Shown here one piece after another: positions 44,259 to 54,803 of a DNA stretch of 64,000 bases (within the stretch, counting starts at the first letter, position 1; each line of letters begins with the position of its first letter). The position numbers were made by a program, and so were the translations under genes. The notes beneath the pieces are model-generated. The model was not told the DNA's origin, did no database searches, and was given only the letters and a program-made list of their open reading frames with translations. Source of the stretch: Streptomyces sp. RerS4 (GTDB lineage Bacteria; Actinomycetota; Actinomycetes; Streptomycetales; Streptomycetaceae); contig NZ_CP097322.1 of NCBI RefSeq assembly GCF_023515955.1, forward strand, positions 2,730,001-2,794,000, read 5' to 3'.

Positions 44259-45494
44259 TCACGTGGTGATCTTCACCGTGTACGCGCCGGACTGGGTCCG
44301 GTCCGCCACCTCGACGGTGATCCGCTCGCCCGGCACCGTGAAGGTCTCGCCGACCTCCAGCGGCGCGTCCGCGAGCGGCGGGTAGACGGAGCGGTCCCAG
44401 CAGGCCTCGGTCGTCGGGTGGGCGTCCAGCACCTCGATGGGGCCGCCGCCCGAGGCCGCCTCGTTGCGGACCCGGTAGATCAGGACGCCTTCCGTGCAGG
44501 TGTCCCCGTCGTTGCCGGCGGAGCCCCGCGCCTCGACGGCGATCGCGCTGCCGGGGCCCGTACGGATCACCGCGAGCCGGGTCCCGCCCGTGCCGCCGGC
44601 GGGCGGGGCCTGGGCGAGCGGCTGGAGGGTGTGCAGGGAGGTGCCCGTCCGTACGCAGTCGACCTGGGTGGGGTCCAGCCAGCCCAGCTTCCACTTGTGC
44701 CAGGCGAAGAGGTCGGGGGCCATGCCGAACTGGCTGCCCATGACGTCCCAGTCGCCCACGTACGTGTCCCAGTCGCCCTTGCCGTCGCTCGGGCGGTGGT
44801 AGAGGTCGGGCAGGTCGAAGACGTGTCCGGTCTCGTGCGCGAGCACGTTGCGGTCGGGCGGGTGCCGTTCGAAGACGGTGACGATCCGCCGCAGGTCGGT
44901 GCCGTCGGCCCGCAGGGGGCGGTCGAAGTTGACGACCTTGGTGGCGTCGGAGTCGACGCCGGGCGCGTTCGGGTCCGCGACGAAGTAGACGACGTCGTAC
45001 GCGCTGAAGTCGACCTCCGGGTCGGCGGCCGCGACCGCGTCCCGCAGGTAGGCCGCCCGGTTCTCGGGGGCCCAGTCGCGCTGTATCCCGTACGCGGTCG
45101 ACGGCTTGGGCATCGCGATCCAGCGCGGCTGCGGGTGGGGGGCGAGGCGGAAGCGGCCGTAGGAGGCCCGCTCGAAGAACTCGCTGGTGGCGGGGAAGTA
45201 GTCGGAGGCCAGTTCCTCCGTGCCGAGGGTGGTGCGGTGGTCGGGGAAGGAGAGGAAGACCATGACCGCGTCGAGCGTGCGCTCCGGCTTGGGGTAGGCG
45301 CCGTTCCAGGTGTCGACGCCCAGGGAGTGGTGCGCATTCGTACGGGTGAGCGCGCAGGGAGCGGTCCCGGAGTCGGCCACCGCGGGTCCCGCGACGAGCG
45401 ACATGGCGGCGAGCGCCGTCATCGAGGTGAGCACGGCCGCCGCACTCCGGACGCGGGGACGGTCCACTCCCCCGGGTGTCTGCTGCGTCGGCAC
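44259..45494 (-). CDS. Secreted M6-family (immune inhibitor A-like) metalloprotease
   Basis: A 411-residue secreted zinc protease. After a signal peptide (VLTSMTALAAMSLVAGPAVA) comes the catalytic domain with the zinc site HETGHVFDLPDLYH (HExxH plus downstream His) and the Met-turn-like WDVMGSQFG. The C-terminal domain is beta-rich. The GTG start at 45494 has GGAGG five bases upstream; an upstream frame to 45575 adds residues without a ribosome site. M6 proteases degrade host or environmental proteins. Confidence 0.85.
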   Translation of the reverse strand: MPTQQTPGGVDRPRVRSAAAVLTSMTALAAMSLVAGPAVADSGTAPCALTRTNAHHSLGVDTWNGAYPKPERTLDAVMVFLSFPDHRTTLGTEELASDYFPATSEFFERASYGRFRLAPHPQPRWIAMPKPSTAYGIQRDWAPENRAAYLRDAVAAADPEVDFSAYDVVYFVADPNAPGVDSDATKVVNFDRPLRADGTDLRRIVTVFERHPPDRNVLAHETGHVFDLPDLYHRPSDGKGDWDTYVGDWDVMGSQFGMAPDLFAWHKWKLGWLDPTQVDCVRTGTSLHTLQPLAQAPPAGGTGGTRLAVIRTGPGSAIAVEARGSAGNDGDTCTEGVLIYRVRNEAASGGGPIEVLDAHPTTEACWDRSVYPPLADAPLEVGETFTVPGERITVEVADRTQSGAYTVKITT

Positions 45495-45873
45495 ATCGAC
45501 CTCCGGTGGTGGATTCGTACCATCTCGTCCACCTTGAGGCGATTGTCTGATTAATGTCCTGTTCCGCTGCCCCACACGAGTGAGCGGTGCGGCAAGTCGG
45601 TGACGCGGCAGGTCTGGACCTTTACCTACGGAACGTCACTACCGATCACCCGAGATCAGTCGCCGCCCCCATGCGTTCACAGCCGGGCGGAAACGGTCGT
45701 AGAGCTCCTCTCCGACACCCCGTCAGCAGGCTCCGCGTCGGCTCCCGATCCGGCGTCAGCACGGCGACGGACCGCGTTCCACACGGCGACGTGGCTGGAT
45801 AGCGCCTCCCGGCAGCCTCTATGATCGGCACACTTTCCTGCACGGACACTCACGAGCACTGCGGGAGCCAACG
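45495..45873. promoter_or_regulatory. Divergent promoter region of the M6 protease and cdgA
   Basis: 379 bases with no supported gene. A good -10 hexamer TATGAT is at 45819-45824, 49 bases before the cdgA GTG. In S. coelicolor cdgA is a BldD target, but I could not find a convincing AGTGA-n2-TCACC BldD box here by eye. Confidence 0.45.
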
Positions 45874-47706
45874 GTGAGCGGAACCTCAGAGGGGACCGGT
45901 TCGGCGGCCGGGAGCATCCGATCGGCCCTTACGGAGCGTCACCCGGCGGTGCGAGCCGTGCCGGACGCACCACACGACTACCGGGCCGCGTTCGACGCGG
46001 CCCATCTGGCGATGGCGGTCGTCGGCCGCGACGGCGAGGTCATCGCCGCCAACCAGGCCCTCGCCGCCCTGTTGGGCACCGAGTCGGGCGAGCTCGCCGG
46101 GCAGAGCGCCGCGGATCTGGTGGACCTGGCGGCGGAGGCCCGTACCTGGCAGGCGTACCAGGAAGTGCTGCGCGGACGGCAGGCCCGGCTGCGGTGCACG
46201 CGCCGACTCAAACATCCCGACGGGCACTCCCTGTGGACCGAGGTCACCGTCGGCCCGGTGCCCGGCACCGGGGACGTCCTGCTGTCGGTCGCCGACATCA
46301 GTGACCGGCGCGACCTCCAGGCGCGGCTGCGCCACCTCCAGATGCACGACCCGGTGACCCGCCTGCCCAACCGGGCCCTGTTCTTCGAGCGGCTCTCGGC
46401 GGCGCTGGAGGCCTCCGCGTACGGGCCCGGCGGCGGCACCGGCCGGATCGGGCTGTGCTATCTGGACCTCGACGGGTTCAAGGCCGTCAACGACACCCTG
46501 GGCCACCGGGTCGGCGACCGGCTGCTGACCGCCGTCGCCGCCCGGCTGAACCGGTGCGCCGACCAGATCGGCTACGGGCGCACCGGCGGGCACTTGGTGG
46601 CCCGGCTCGGCGGCGACGAGTTCGCCGTCCTCGTCGAGGACTCCACCGGCACCGAGCAGCTCACGGACCTGGCGCGCAGCGTGCTGGCCGCCGTACAGCA
46701 GCCCTTCGACCTGGCCGGGCAGCGGCTGTCGGTGTCCGCGTCGATCGGCGTCGTCGAGCGGGACACGGCCGGCACCTCGGCGACGGGGTTGATGCAGGCG
46801 GCCGACACCACCCTGTACTGGGCCAAGGCCGACGGCAAGGCCCGCTGGACGCTCTTCGACCCCGAACGCAACGCGCACCGGATGACGCGCCAGGCCCTGG
46901 CGAGCACCCTGCGGCCGGCCGTGGAGCGGGGCGAGTTCACGTTGGAGTACCAGCCGCTGGTGGATCTGGAGAGCGGCACGGTACGCGGGGTGGAGGCCCT
47001 GGTCCGGTGGAACCACCCGCAGTTCGGGGTCCTGACGCCGAATCGGTTCATCGGGATCGCCGAAGAGGACGGCTCCATCGTGCAGTTGGGGCAGTGGGTG
47101 CTGCGTACGGCCTGCCGGCAGGCACGCCGCTGGCAGATCGAACAGCCCAGCGACTCGCCGGTCTTCGTCTCCGTGAACGTGGCCGTGCGCCAGGTGTGGG
47201 ACTCCGATCTGGTGGGCGATGTCGCGGAGATCCTCGCCGAGACCGGACTGGCCCCGCAGCTGCTCCAGCTGGAGCTGACCGAATCGGCGGTGATGGGCTC
47301 GGCCGGCCGGCCGCTCCAGGCCCTCCAGGCGCTGAGCGACATGGGCGTACGGATCGCCATCGACGACTTCGGCACCGGCTACTCGAACCTGGCCTACCTG
47401 AGCCGGCTGCCGGTCTCGGTCCTGAAGCTCGACGGCTCCTTCGTGCGGGGCTTCCGCTACGAGGAGGGCACCCACCCGAACCCGGCCGACGAGACCATCG
47501 TCGAGGCCCTGGTCCAGCTCGCGCACCGACTGGGCCTGACCGTCACCGCCGAGTGCGTGGAGACGGCCGGCCAGGCGGCCCGACTGCGCCGCGTCGGCTG
47601 CGACACCGGCCAGGGCTGGCTGTACTCCCGGGCGGTGGCCCCGGAGGTGATCGCCGACATGATCGGCCGCCAGGCCGCGGCGACGCAACGGGAGCGCGGG
47701 GCGTGA
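45874..47706 (+). CDS. cdgA: PAS-GGDEF-EAL cyclic-di-GMP enzyme, CdgA-like
   Basis: This encodes 610 residues with no membrane helices. The PAS domain is at about residues 35-150 (AAFDAAHLAMAVVGRDGEVIAANQA), GGDEF at about 155-320 with intact RLGGDEFAVLVED, and EAL at about 340-595 with GVEALVRWNHP, DDFGTGYSNLAYL and TAECVET. Both catalytic signatures are intact, so it could both make and break c-di-GMP. Position and architecture match S. coelicolor CdgA (SCO2817, recalled), which affects sporulation and antibiotics. The GTG start at 45874 has GGGAG upstream. OrnA at 27282 would clear pGpG. Confidence 0.9.
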   Translation: MSGTSEGTGSAAGSIRSALTERHPAVRAVPDAPHDYRAAFDAAHLAMAVVGRDGEVIAANQALAALLGTESGELAGQSAADLVDLAAEARTWQAYQEVLRGRQARLRCTRRLKHPDGHSLWTEVTVGPVPGTGDVLLSVADISDRRDLQARLRHLQMHDPVTRLPNRALFFERLSAALEASAYGPGGGTGRIGLCYLDLDGFKAVNDTLGHRVGDRLLTAVAARLNRCADQIGYGRTGGHLVARLGGDEFAVLVEDSTGTEQLTDLARSVLAAVQQPFDLAGQRLSVSASIGVVERDTAGTSATGLMQAADTTLYWAKADGKARWTLFDPERNAHRMTRQALASTLRPAVERGEFTLEYQPLVDLESGTVRGVEALVRWNHPQFGVLTPNRFIGIAEEDGSIVQLGQWVLRTACRQARRWQIEQPSDSPVFVSVNVAVRQVWDSDLVGDVAEILAETGLAPQLLQLELTESAVMGSAGRPLQALQALSDMGVRIAIDDFGTGYSNLAYLSRLPVSVLKLDGSFVRGFRYEEGTHPNPADETIVEALVQLAHRLGLTVTAECVETAGQAARLRRVGCDTGQGWLYSRAVAPEVIADMIGRQAAATQRERGA

Positions 47707-47710
47707 CGCA

Positions 47711-47750
47711 CCCGCGCCCCGCACCCGGGGAACGGGATGCGGGGCGCGGG
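47711..47750. terminator. Terminator between cdgA and the chitinase gene
   Basis: A 13-bp perfect stem (CCCGCGCCCCGCA / TGCGGGGCGCGGG) plus inner pairs, between convergent genes. Confidence 0.75.
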
Positions 47751-47776
47751 GCCGCTCGGCGCGGGGTGGGGGGAGA

Positions 47777-49483
<1,707 letters not shown>

Positions 49484-49564
49484 GAACTGCCTCCGGGGGG
49501 TGGGAGGTAAGGACATCGGCTTCGGGTGAGAGAAGTGATAGCGATCACCGCGGGCCCCAGTCAA

Positions 49565-49595
49565 TGGTTTGGACCAAAGAAGGACTAGACCACTT
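49565..49595. promoter_or_regulatory. Chitinase direct repeats / DasR-type sites
   Basis: On the minus strand AAGTGGTCTAGTCCTT (49580-49595) and TGGTCCAAACCA (49565-49576) match the dre consensus TGGTCTAGACCA and the twin 12-bp repeats of Streptomyces chitinase promoters. Confidence 0.75.
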
Positions 49596-49737
49596 GGCGG
49601 GCGAATCCCCTCGTCAGAGACCTGAGCGCACATCAGAAACCGCCCGCCACCCCGGGTGACGAGCGGTTTAAGGTTGCCTTAGGTCACCCCTCGGCAAGGT
49701 TTCGGCAACAAACCAGCCAAACCCCGTTATCCGTCGC

Positions 49738-50877
49738 TCAAGCCGGAATCAACCCTTCCGTCGGCAGCCCGTACGCATCTGCGACGAGCCCGTACGAGCG
49801 CAGCCGAGCCTCTCCGCTGTGCGCGTTGGCGGTCAGCATCAGCTCGTCGGCGCCCGTCCGCTTCGCCAGGTCGTCGAGCCGGGAGCGCACCTCGTCGGGG
49901 GTGCCGTGCGCGATGTTGGCGATCCAGCCGTCCACGAACTCCCGCTCCAGCGGTGAGAAGGGGTACGCCGCCGCCTCCTCGGGCGTCGGCACCAGTCCGG
50001 GCCGGCCGCTGCGCAGCCGCAGCATCGACAGCGCGCCCGTGAGCACCTGCGCGCGGGCCTCCTCCTGCGTGTCGGCGGCCAGCGCCGCGACCCCGATGAG
50101 GGCGTACGGGGCGTCCAGCACGGCCGAGGGGCGGAAGCTCTGCCGGTAGAGGTCGAGCGCGGGCAGGGTGCCGGCCGCCGAGAAGTGGTGGGCGTACGCG
50201 AACGGCAGCCCCAGCTCCCCCGCGAGGCGGGCGCTGAACCCGGAGGAGCCCAGCAGCCAGATCGGTGGCCGCCCGGCGGGCCCCTGCACGGGCCCGGGGA
50301 CGGCGTGCACGCGGGCGTACGGGTGCCCGTCGGGGAAGTCGTCGTCGAGGAAACGGGTCAGCTCCGCGAGCCGGCGGGGGAACTCGTCCGCCGCCTCGTC
50401 GAGCCGGCCGGGGCCGCGCAGGGCGGCGGCCGTGCGCGGGTCGGTGCCGGGGGCGCGGCCGAGGCCGAGGTCGACGCGGCCGGGGGCGAGGGCCTCCAGG
50501 GTGCCGAACTGCTCGGCGACGGCCAGCGGGGCGTGGTTGGGCAGCATGACGCCGCCCGAGCCGAGCCGGATGCGGGTGGTGTGGGCGGCGAGGTGGGCCA
50601 GGATCACGGCCGGGGAGGAGCTGGCGACCCCGGGCATGGAGTGGTGCTCGGCGACCCAGTGGCGGTGGTAGCCGCGGGATTCGGCGAGCCGGGATATCGC
50701 CACGCTGGTGCGCAGCGAGGCGGCGGCGGAGCTGCCGCTGCCGACCGTGACCAGGTCCAGCACCGACAGCGGCACCGGCGCCTCGCCCCGTACGACGCCG
50801 CGGATCGCGTCCGCCGCGCCACTGTCGCCCCTGCCGTGCCCGTCCGTCTGTCGGCCCGCGTCCCCGGTGTCGCTCAT
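49738..50877 (-). CDS. LLM-class flavin-dependent oxidoreductase
   Basis: A 379-residue luciferase-like monooxygenase: VPLSVLDLVTVGSG at the N-terminus, YHRHWVAEHHSMPG, LGSGGVMLPNHAPLAVAEQFGTLEALAPGRVDLGLGRAPG, typical of the MsnO8/LLM group. It uses FMN or F420; the substrate is unknown. The ATG at 50877 has GGGAG upstream; longer frames to 50970 lack one. Four short CGCTCCACG-type direct repeats lie upstream (about 50905-50945). It is divergent from the IclR gene. Confidence 0.87.
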   Translation of the reverse strand: MSDTGDAGRQTDGHGRGDSGAADAIRGVVRGEAPVPLSVLDLVTVGSGSSAAASLRTSVAISRLAESRGYHRHWVAEHHSMPGVASSSPAVILAHLAAHTTRIRLGSGGVMLPNHAPLAVAEQFGTLEALAPGRVDLGLGRAPGTDPRTAAALRGPGRLDEAADEFPRRLAELTRFLDDDFPDGHPYARVHAVPGPVQGPAGRPPIWLLGSSGFSARLAGELGLPFAYAHHFSAAGTLPALDLYRQSFRPSAVLDAPYALIGVAALAADTQEEARAQVLTGALSMLRLRSGRPGLVPTPEEAAAYPFSPLEREFVDGWIANIAHGTPDEVRSRLDDLAKRTGADELMLTANAHSGEARLRSYGLVADAYGLPTEGLIPA

Positions 50878-51134
50878 CGTCGCTCCCGTCCCGTTCGGCT
50901 CGTGCGCTCCACGCGCTCCACGCGTTCCACGCGCGTCGAATGGGTGGAACCGTGCCGTTGTGCCGGGCATTCCCGGCAGCGCCTGATCCGATCATGCCGT
51001 TGACATATGCCACGCGATTAGGTGCAGACAGGGGGACTTGATTAAGCCATCAATCTCTTCAACAGACGCTCCACGTGGGCCTCTTGATGGCTATCGTGGT
51101 ACGGCAAGCGGTAACAACCTGGTAGGGGGAAACC

Positions 51135-51893
51135 GTGGCGCTGAAGCCCGAGCCGACCGCGCCGTTCCACTCGGTGCAGTACGCCCTGCGCGTACTCGAA
51201 ACGATCTCGCGGCACACCGGTGGTGTGACCGACGTACAGATCGCGCGTGAGACCGGCCTGCCCGCGGTCCATCTCGGCCCGATGCTGCTCATGCTGCGTC
51301 GGGAGGGATACGTCCTTCAGGTCTCCGACGGCGCGTACGCCATAGGGGATTCCCTGGTCCTGCTCGGATCCGGTCTCGATCGCCAGCAGGCCCTCCAGGA
51401 GAAGCTCCAGGAGACCCTGGACCGACTGCGCGACTCCGTCGGCGCGGCCGTCTACATCAGTCGTTACGTCGACGGCGAGGTCCGCATCACACAGTTCGCC
51501 GACAGCCCGCGCACGCCGAAGGTCCACGAGTGGGTCGACTTCCGCTCGGCGGCCCACGCCAGCGCGGTCGGCAAGTGCCTGCTGACCCAGCTCGACCAGA
51601 ACGCGCGGCGCGATCACCTGTCCCGGCACAAGATCGCCCGCCTGACGTCGAAGACGATCGTGAACGAGCGGATCCTCTTCTCCAAGCTGGACAGTCAGCC
51701 GGCCACGGTGCCGATGCTCGACCTCCAGGAGTACGCGGTGGGCACCGTCTGCGCCGCCGTACCGATCACGGCCGGTGCCGCCGTCGGCTGCCTGGCCCTG
51801 TCGATGCCGGTCGAGCACGCCCACCGGCTGCGCGCCGCCGCCGACACCCTGAACCGCAAGGCCGCTCCGCTGCTGCTGTCGCTGGCTCTCTGA
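51135..51893 (+). CDS. IclR-family transcriptional regulator
   Basis: A 252-residue protein with an N-terminal winged helix (SVQYALRVLETISRHTGGVTDVQIARETGLP) and a C-terminal GAF-like effector domain (AAHASAVGKCLLTQLD...EYAVGTVCAAVPITAGAAVGCLALSMP). The GTG start at 51135 follows TAGGGGGA. It is divergent from the flavin monooxygenase gene by 257 bases and may regulate it, though no operator was identified. A hairpin follows at 51956. Confidence 0.87.
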   Translation: MALKPEPTAPFHSVQYALRVLETISRHTGGVTDVQIARETGLPAVHLGPMLLMLRREGYVLQVSDGAYAIGDSLVLLGSGLDRQQALQEKLQETLDRLRDSVGAAVYISRYVDGEVRITQFADSPRTPKVHEWVDFRSAAHASAVGKCLLTQLDQNARRDHLSRHKIARLTSKTIVNERILFSKLDSQPATVPMLDLQEYAVGTVCAAVPITAGAAVGCLALSMPVEHAHRLRAAADTLNRKAAPLLLSLAL

Positions 51894-51955
51894 GCCGGAT
51901 GGCCCGGGGGTCGAATGGTCGAATGGCCGAATGCCCGAAACGAGGCTTGAAAACA

Positions 51956-51993
51956 CTTCGGGCGGTTCCCGGTGAACCGGAAACCGCCCGAAG
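51956..51993. terminator. Terminator between the IclR gene and tRNA-Lys copy 2
   Basis: An 18-bp stem with one mismatch (CTTCGGGCGGTT arm) and a tight loop, located between the convergent IclR gene and tRNA. Confidence 0.78.
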
Positions 51994-51999
51994 TACAGG

Positions 52000-52073
52000 T
52001 GCGCCGCCAGGGACTCGAACCCCGGACCCGCTGATTAAGAGTCAGCTGCTCTAACCAACTGAGCTAGCGGCGC
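52000..52073 (-). tRNA. tRNA-Lys (CTT), copy 2
   Basis: An exact reverse-strand copy of the tRNA-Lys at 44132: same acceptor, anticodon CTT and TpsiC arm. Its promoter is at 52086-52114. Confidence 0.97.
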
Positions 52074-52085
52074 CTGACAGAGAAA

Positions 52086-52114
52086 ATACTACCTGGTCCC
52101 CAGGGGTGCTCCAA
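52086..52114 (-). promoter_or_regulatory. Promoter of tRNA-Lys copy 2
   Basis: TTGGAG (52109-52114) and TAGTAT (52086-52091) on the minus strand with a 17-bp spacer, 12 bases before the tRNA. This is a good housekeeping-type promoter. Confidence 0.7.
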
Positions 52115-52118
52115 ACCA

Positions 52119-53870
52119 TTACCCCCTCCCCCGCTCCAGCAGGTCCCGGCGGCCCTGGGTCTCGTAGCGGGCGAGCAGGGCGGCCAGGGCGGGGGCGTCG
52201 AGGGGGCGGTAGGCGCCGGCCGTGCGGTGCCAGACGGGTTCGGGGCCGGGTGCGGCTTCCGGCCGTGGCCCAGGGAGGAACCCGGCGCGGCGCAGGGCGA
52301 CGCGGTGGACCTTGTTGGTGGCCGTGACGGGCATCACGTCGAGGATGCGGACGTAGCGCGGGGTCATCTTCGTGCCGAGGTCGGGCTGGGCGGCGAGGAA
52401 GGCGGCGAAGGCGTCGGGGTCGAAGACGGCCCCCTCCCGTAGGGCGAGCGCGGCCATCACCTGGTCGCCGGCGACCTCGTCCGGTACCGCGTAGACGGCG
52501 ACGGCGGCGGCCCGCTCCCAGCGGGCGAGGATGTTCTCGATCATCGCGGCGGCCAGGTTCTCGCTGTCGACGCGCAACCGGTCGTCGGTGCGGCCCGCGA
52601 AGTAGAGGAACCCGTCCGGATCGCGGAAGAAGAGGTCGCCCGTCCAGTACCAGCCCCGGCGGGTGCGGGCGGCCTCGGCCTCGGGGTTGCGCCAGTAGCC
52701 CTCGAAGAGGCTGCGACCCCGGTTGACCAGCTCGCCGATGGCCTCGTCGCCGTTGCGCAGGCGGCCCTCGGCGTCGAGGACGGCGGGAGGGCATTCGCGG
52801 CCGGTCCGCGGGTCGATGACGGCGAGGTCGTCGCCGTCGCCGGCCCTGCCCAGGGCGGCGGGCGGAGTGTCGGGGGTGCGCTGGACGGAGGCGCCGCCCT
52901 CGGTGGCCCCGTAGCCCTCGACGAGCCGGACGCCGAACCGCTCGGCGAAGCGGGCCGCGTCGACGGCGCCGGCCTCGGTGCCGAAGCCGAGGCGCAGGGG
53001 GTGGGCGCGGTCGTCGGGGCGGGGTGCGGTGGCGAGGAGGTACTGCACGGCGCGGCCGACGTAGGTGAAGTACGTGGCCCCGTAGGCGCGTACGTCGTCC
53101 AGGAACGCGGAGGCGGAGAAGCGACGGCGCAGCGCGACCGGGGCGCCGGCGGCGAGGGCGGGCAGCCAGTCGGCGATGACGGCGTTGCCGTGGAAGAGCG
53201 GCATGCAGATGTAGTGGACGTCGTCGGGGGTCACGTCGAAGCGGCGGGCGAGCGCGTGGCCGGCGGCGGCGATGCGGCCCTGGCTGCAGATGGCGGCCTT
53301 GGGGGCGCCGGTGGAGCCGGACGTGAAGTAGAGGAGGAAGCGGGCGGCGGGGGTGGGAACGGCGACGGTCGCGTCGCCGGGCTCGGCGGCGGCGTAGGGG
53401 GCGAGCAGTGCCTCGTACTCCTCGGTGCCGGTCACGAGGATCCGTACGCCCGGCAGGTCGAGGCCGCGCAGGAGCCTGAGGTGCTCGGGCGCGGTGACGA
53501 GGATCCGGCAGTCGGTGTGCAGGATGTCGCGGGCGAGCTCCGGACCGCGCCGGGTGGGGTTGATCCCGGCGACGGCGGCCCCGGCGAGGGCCGCCGCGCC
53601 GAGCCAGAAGGGGAACTCGGGGGTGTTGTCGAGCAGCACCCCCACGTGGGGCTCCGCGCCCGGCGGCAGGAGGTCGACGAGGAGCGCGGCGCGGGCGGCG
53701 GCCTCCCGGGCGGTGCGGTGGCGGCTGAGCACGGTGACGGCGCCGGCGCCGGTGACTCCGGTGTGGGGCCTGGTGTCGGCGTCGGTTCCGTGCTTCAGCC
53801 CGGGCCGGCGGTCTCCCCATTGGCACGCGATGAGTTCCGCGACGGTCTCGGGTGCAGTCGTCGTCCGCAT
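52119..53870 (-). CDS. Fatty-acyl-CoA/AMP ligase (FadD17-like)
   Basis: A 583-residue ANL-superfamily enzyme. Motifs: FLLYFTSGSTGAPKAA (A3, AMP loop), VEGYGATEGGASVQ (A5), GWYWTGDLFFRDPDGFLYFAGRTDDRLRVDSENLAAAMIE (A7-A8) and ATNKVHRVALRR near the end with the catalytic Lys. It activates a fatty or carboxylic acid to acyl-CoA. It resembles mycobacterial FadD17 and other very-long-chain or steroid-chain ligases; the substrate is unknown. The ATG at 53870 lacks a strong ribosome site. It stands 55 bases after the LPMO gene in the same direction. Confidence 0.85.
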   Translation of the reverse strand: MRTTTAPETVAELIACQWGDRRPGLKHGTDADTRPHTGVTGAGAVTVLSRHRTAREAAARAALLVDLLPPGAEPHVGVLLDNTPEFPFWLGAAALAGAAVAGINPTRRGPELARDILHTDCRILVTAPEHLRLLRGLDLPGVRILVTGTEEYEALLAPYAAAEPGDATVAVPTPAARFLLYFTSGSTGAPKAAICSQGRIAAAGHALARRFDVTPDDVHYICMPLFHGNAVIADWLPALAAGAPVALRRRFSASAFLDDVRAYGATYFTYVGRAVQYLLATAPRPDDRAHPLRLGFGTEAGAVDAARFAERFGVRLVEGYGATEGGASVQRTPDTPPAALGRAGDGDDLAVIDPRTGRECPPAVLDAEGRLRNGDEAIGELVNRGRSLFEGYWRNPEAEAARTRRGWYWTGDLFFRDPDGFLYFAGRTDDRLRVDSENLAAAMIENILARWERAAAVAVYAVPDEVAGDQVMAALALREGAVFDPDAFAAFLAAQPDLGTKMTPRYVRILDVMPVTATNKVHRVALRRAGFLPGPRPEAAPGPEPVWHRTAGAYRPLDAPALAALLARYETQGRRDLLERGRG

Positions 53871-53925
53871 GCCGCCGGAGGTTAGCTGACGTCGAGTCAG
53901 AACTGAACCGTGTCAGAACCGGAGG

Positions 53926-54558
53926 TCAGAACCGGACGTCGGAGCAGGAGTAGAAGGCCATCGGGGTGTCGTGGACGGTCCAGACCGCCAGGATCACGTG
54001 CCGACCGCTCTTGCCGCTCGGCAGGGTGCCCTGGTGGACCGTGGTCATGTCGGGGCGGGCGCCGTTGTAGGCGACGGTCAGGAAGGGCTGGGGGTCGAGG
54101 GCGGAGCGGGTGAGGGGCCTGGTCGAGTCCCAGCCGGTCTTGGTGACGTAGTACTTGATGTCCGTGGTCGCGTGGTTGGCGGTGAACTGCCAACGGAAGC
54201 TGTAGCGCTGCCCGGACGTCACGGACGTCGCGGGCCAGGCGCCGCCGCGCGGGTCGTCGAGCTGCGCGAACTCGGGGTGACCGCCCGCGCATATCGTGCC
54301 GTCGGAGGGGCCGAGGGCCGGGAAGCCCTTGGGGCCCTCGACGCTCTGCGGCTCCCACTGGATCGGACCGCAGTCGGAGACGGTCTTGTTCGCGCAGAGC
54401 TTCTGGCGGCTGATCGGGGTGTCGGTGTAGCCGTGGCCGCTCGCGCTGGGGGCGCCGAGGAGGGCGACGCCGGCGACGAGGCCGAGTCCGACCGTGGCCG
54501 CGGCGCCGGCGCGGGCGGGCCGGGACGACGGGCGTGTGGGCATGCGGAAGGAACGCAT
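53926..54558 (-). CDS. AA10 lytic polysaccharide monooxygenase (chitin-active type)
   Basis: A 210-residue secreted copper enzyme. The signal peptide ends SASG and the mature protein begins HGYTDTPISRQ, so the N-terminal His is the first ligand of the histidine brace. The second is His in FTANHATTDIKYYVT. Conserved Cys pairs (LCANKTVSDCG) and the C-terminal DTPMAFYSCSDVRF fit AA10. It oxidatively cleaves crystalline chitin (or related glucan), working with the GH18 and GH20 enzymes. The ATG at 54558 has AAGGAG upstream. A palindromic DasR-type site lies about 118 bp upstream. Confidence 0.93.
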   Translation of the reverse strand: MRSFRMPTRPSSRPARAGAAATVGLGLVAGVALLGAPSASGHGYTDTPISRQKLCANKTVSDCGPIQWEPQSVEGPKGFPALGPSDGTICAGGHPEFAQLDDPRGGAWPATSVTSGQRYSFRWQFTANHATTDIKYYVTKTGWDSTRPLTRSALDPQPFLTVAYNGARPDMTTVHQGTLPSGKSGRHVILAVWTVHDTPMAFYSCSDVRF

Positions 54559-54672
54559 GGGGCTGCTCCTTGGGTGTGGGGGGCCGTCACGAGTCGGACG
54601 GGAGCGTGCGCGCGCCTGGGGATGACTCGTGCGGGGACGACCGGACGACTGGACGACTGAAGGTGGCGGATT

Positions 54673-54688
54673 TCAGGTCTAGACCAAG
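54673..54688. promoter_or_regulatory. DasR (dre) site upstream of the LPMO gene
   Basis: TCAGGTCTAGACCAAG contains the perfect 10-bp palindrome GGTCTAGACC, close to the dre consensus. A weaker related site (TGTCTATACCA) is at 54716-54726. Confidence 0.7.
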
Positions 54689-54803
54689 TCCCACAGTATG
54701 GACGGGAGTTGGCCATGTCTATACCAATGCGAAAACGGGTGGTCCGGTGTGTACCGGCCACCCGTTCGCGCGGTGCGGCTGTGGGAGCGGTGTTCCGCTG
54801 GTG

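Noticed and set aside
45495..45873. BldD box upstream of cdgA
   Set aside because: AGTGA and TCAC half-sites occur, but not at the required two-base spacing.
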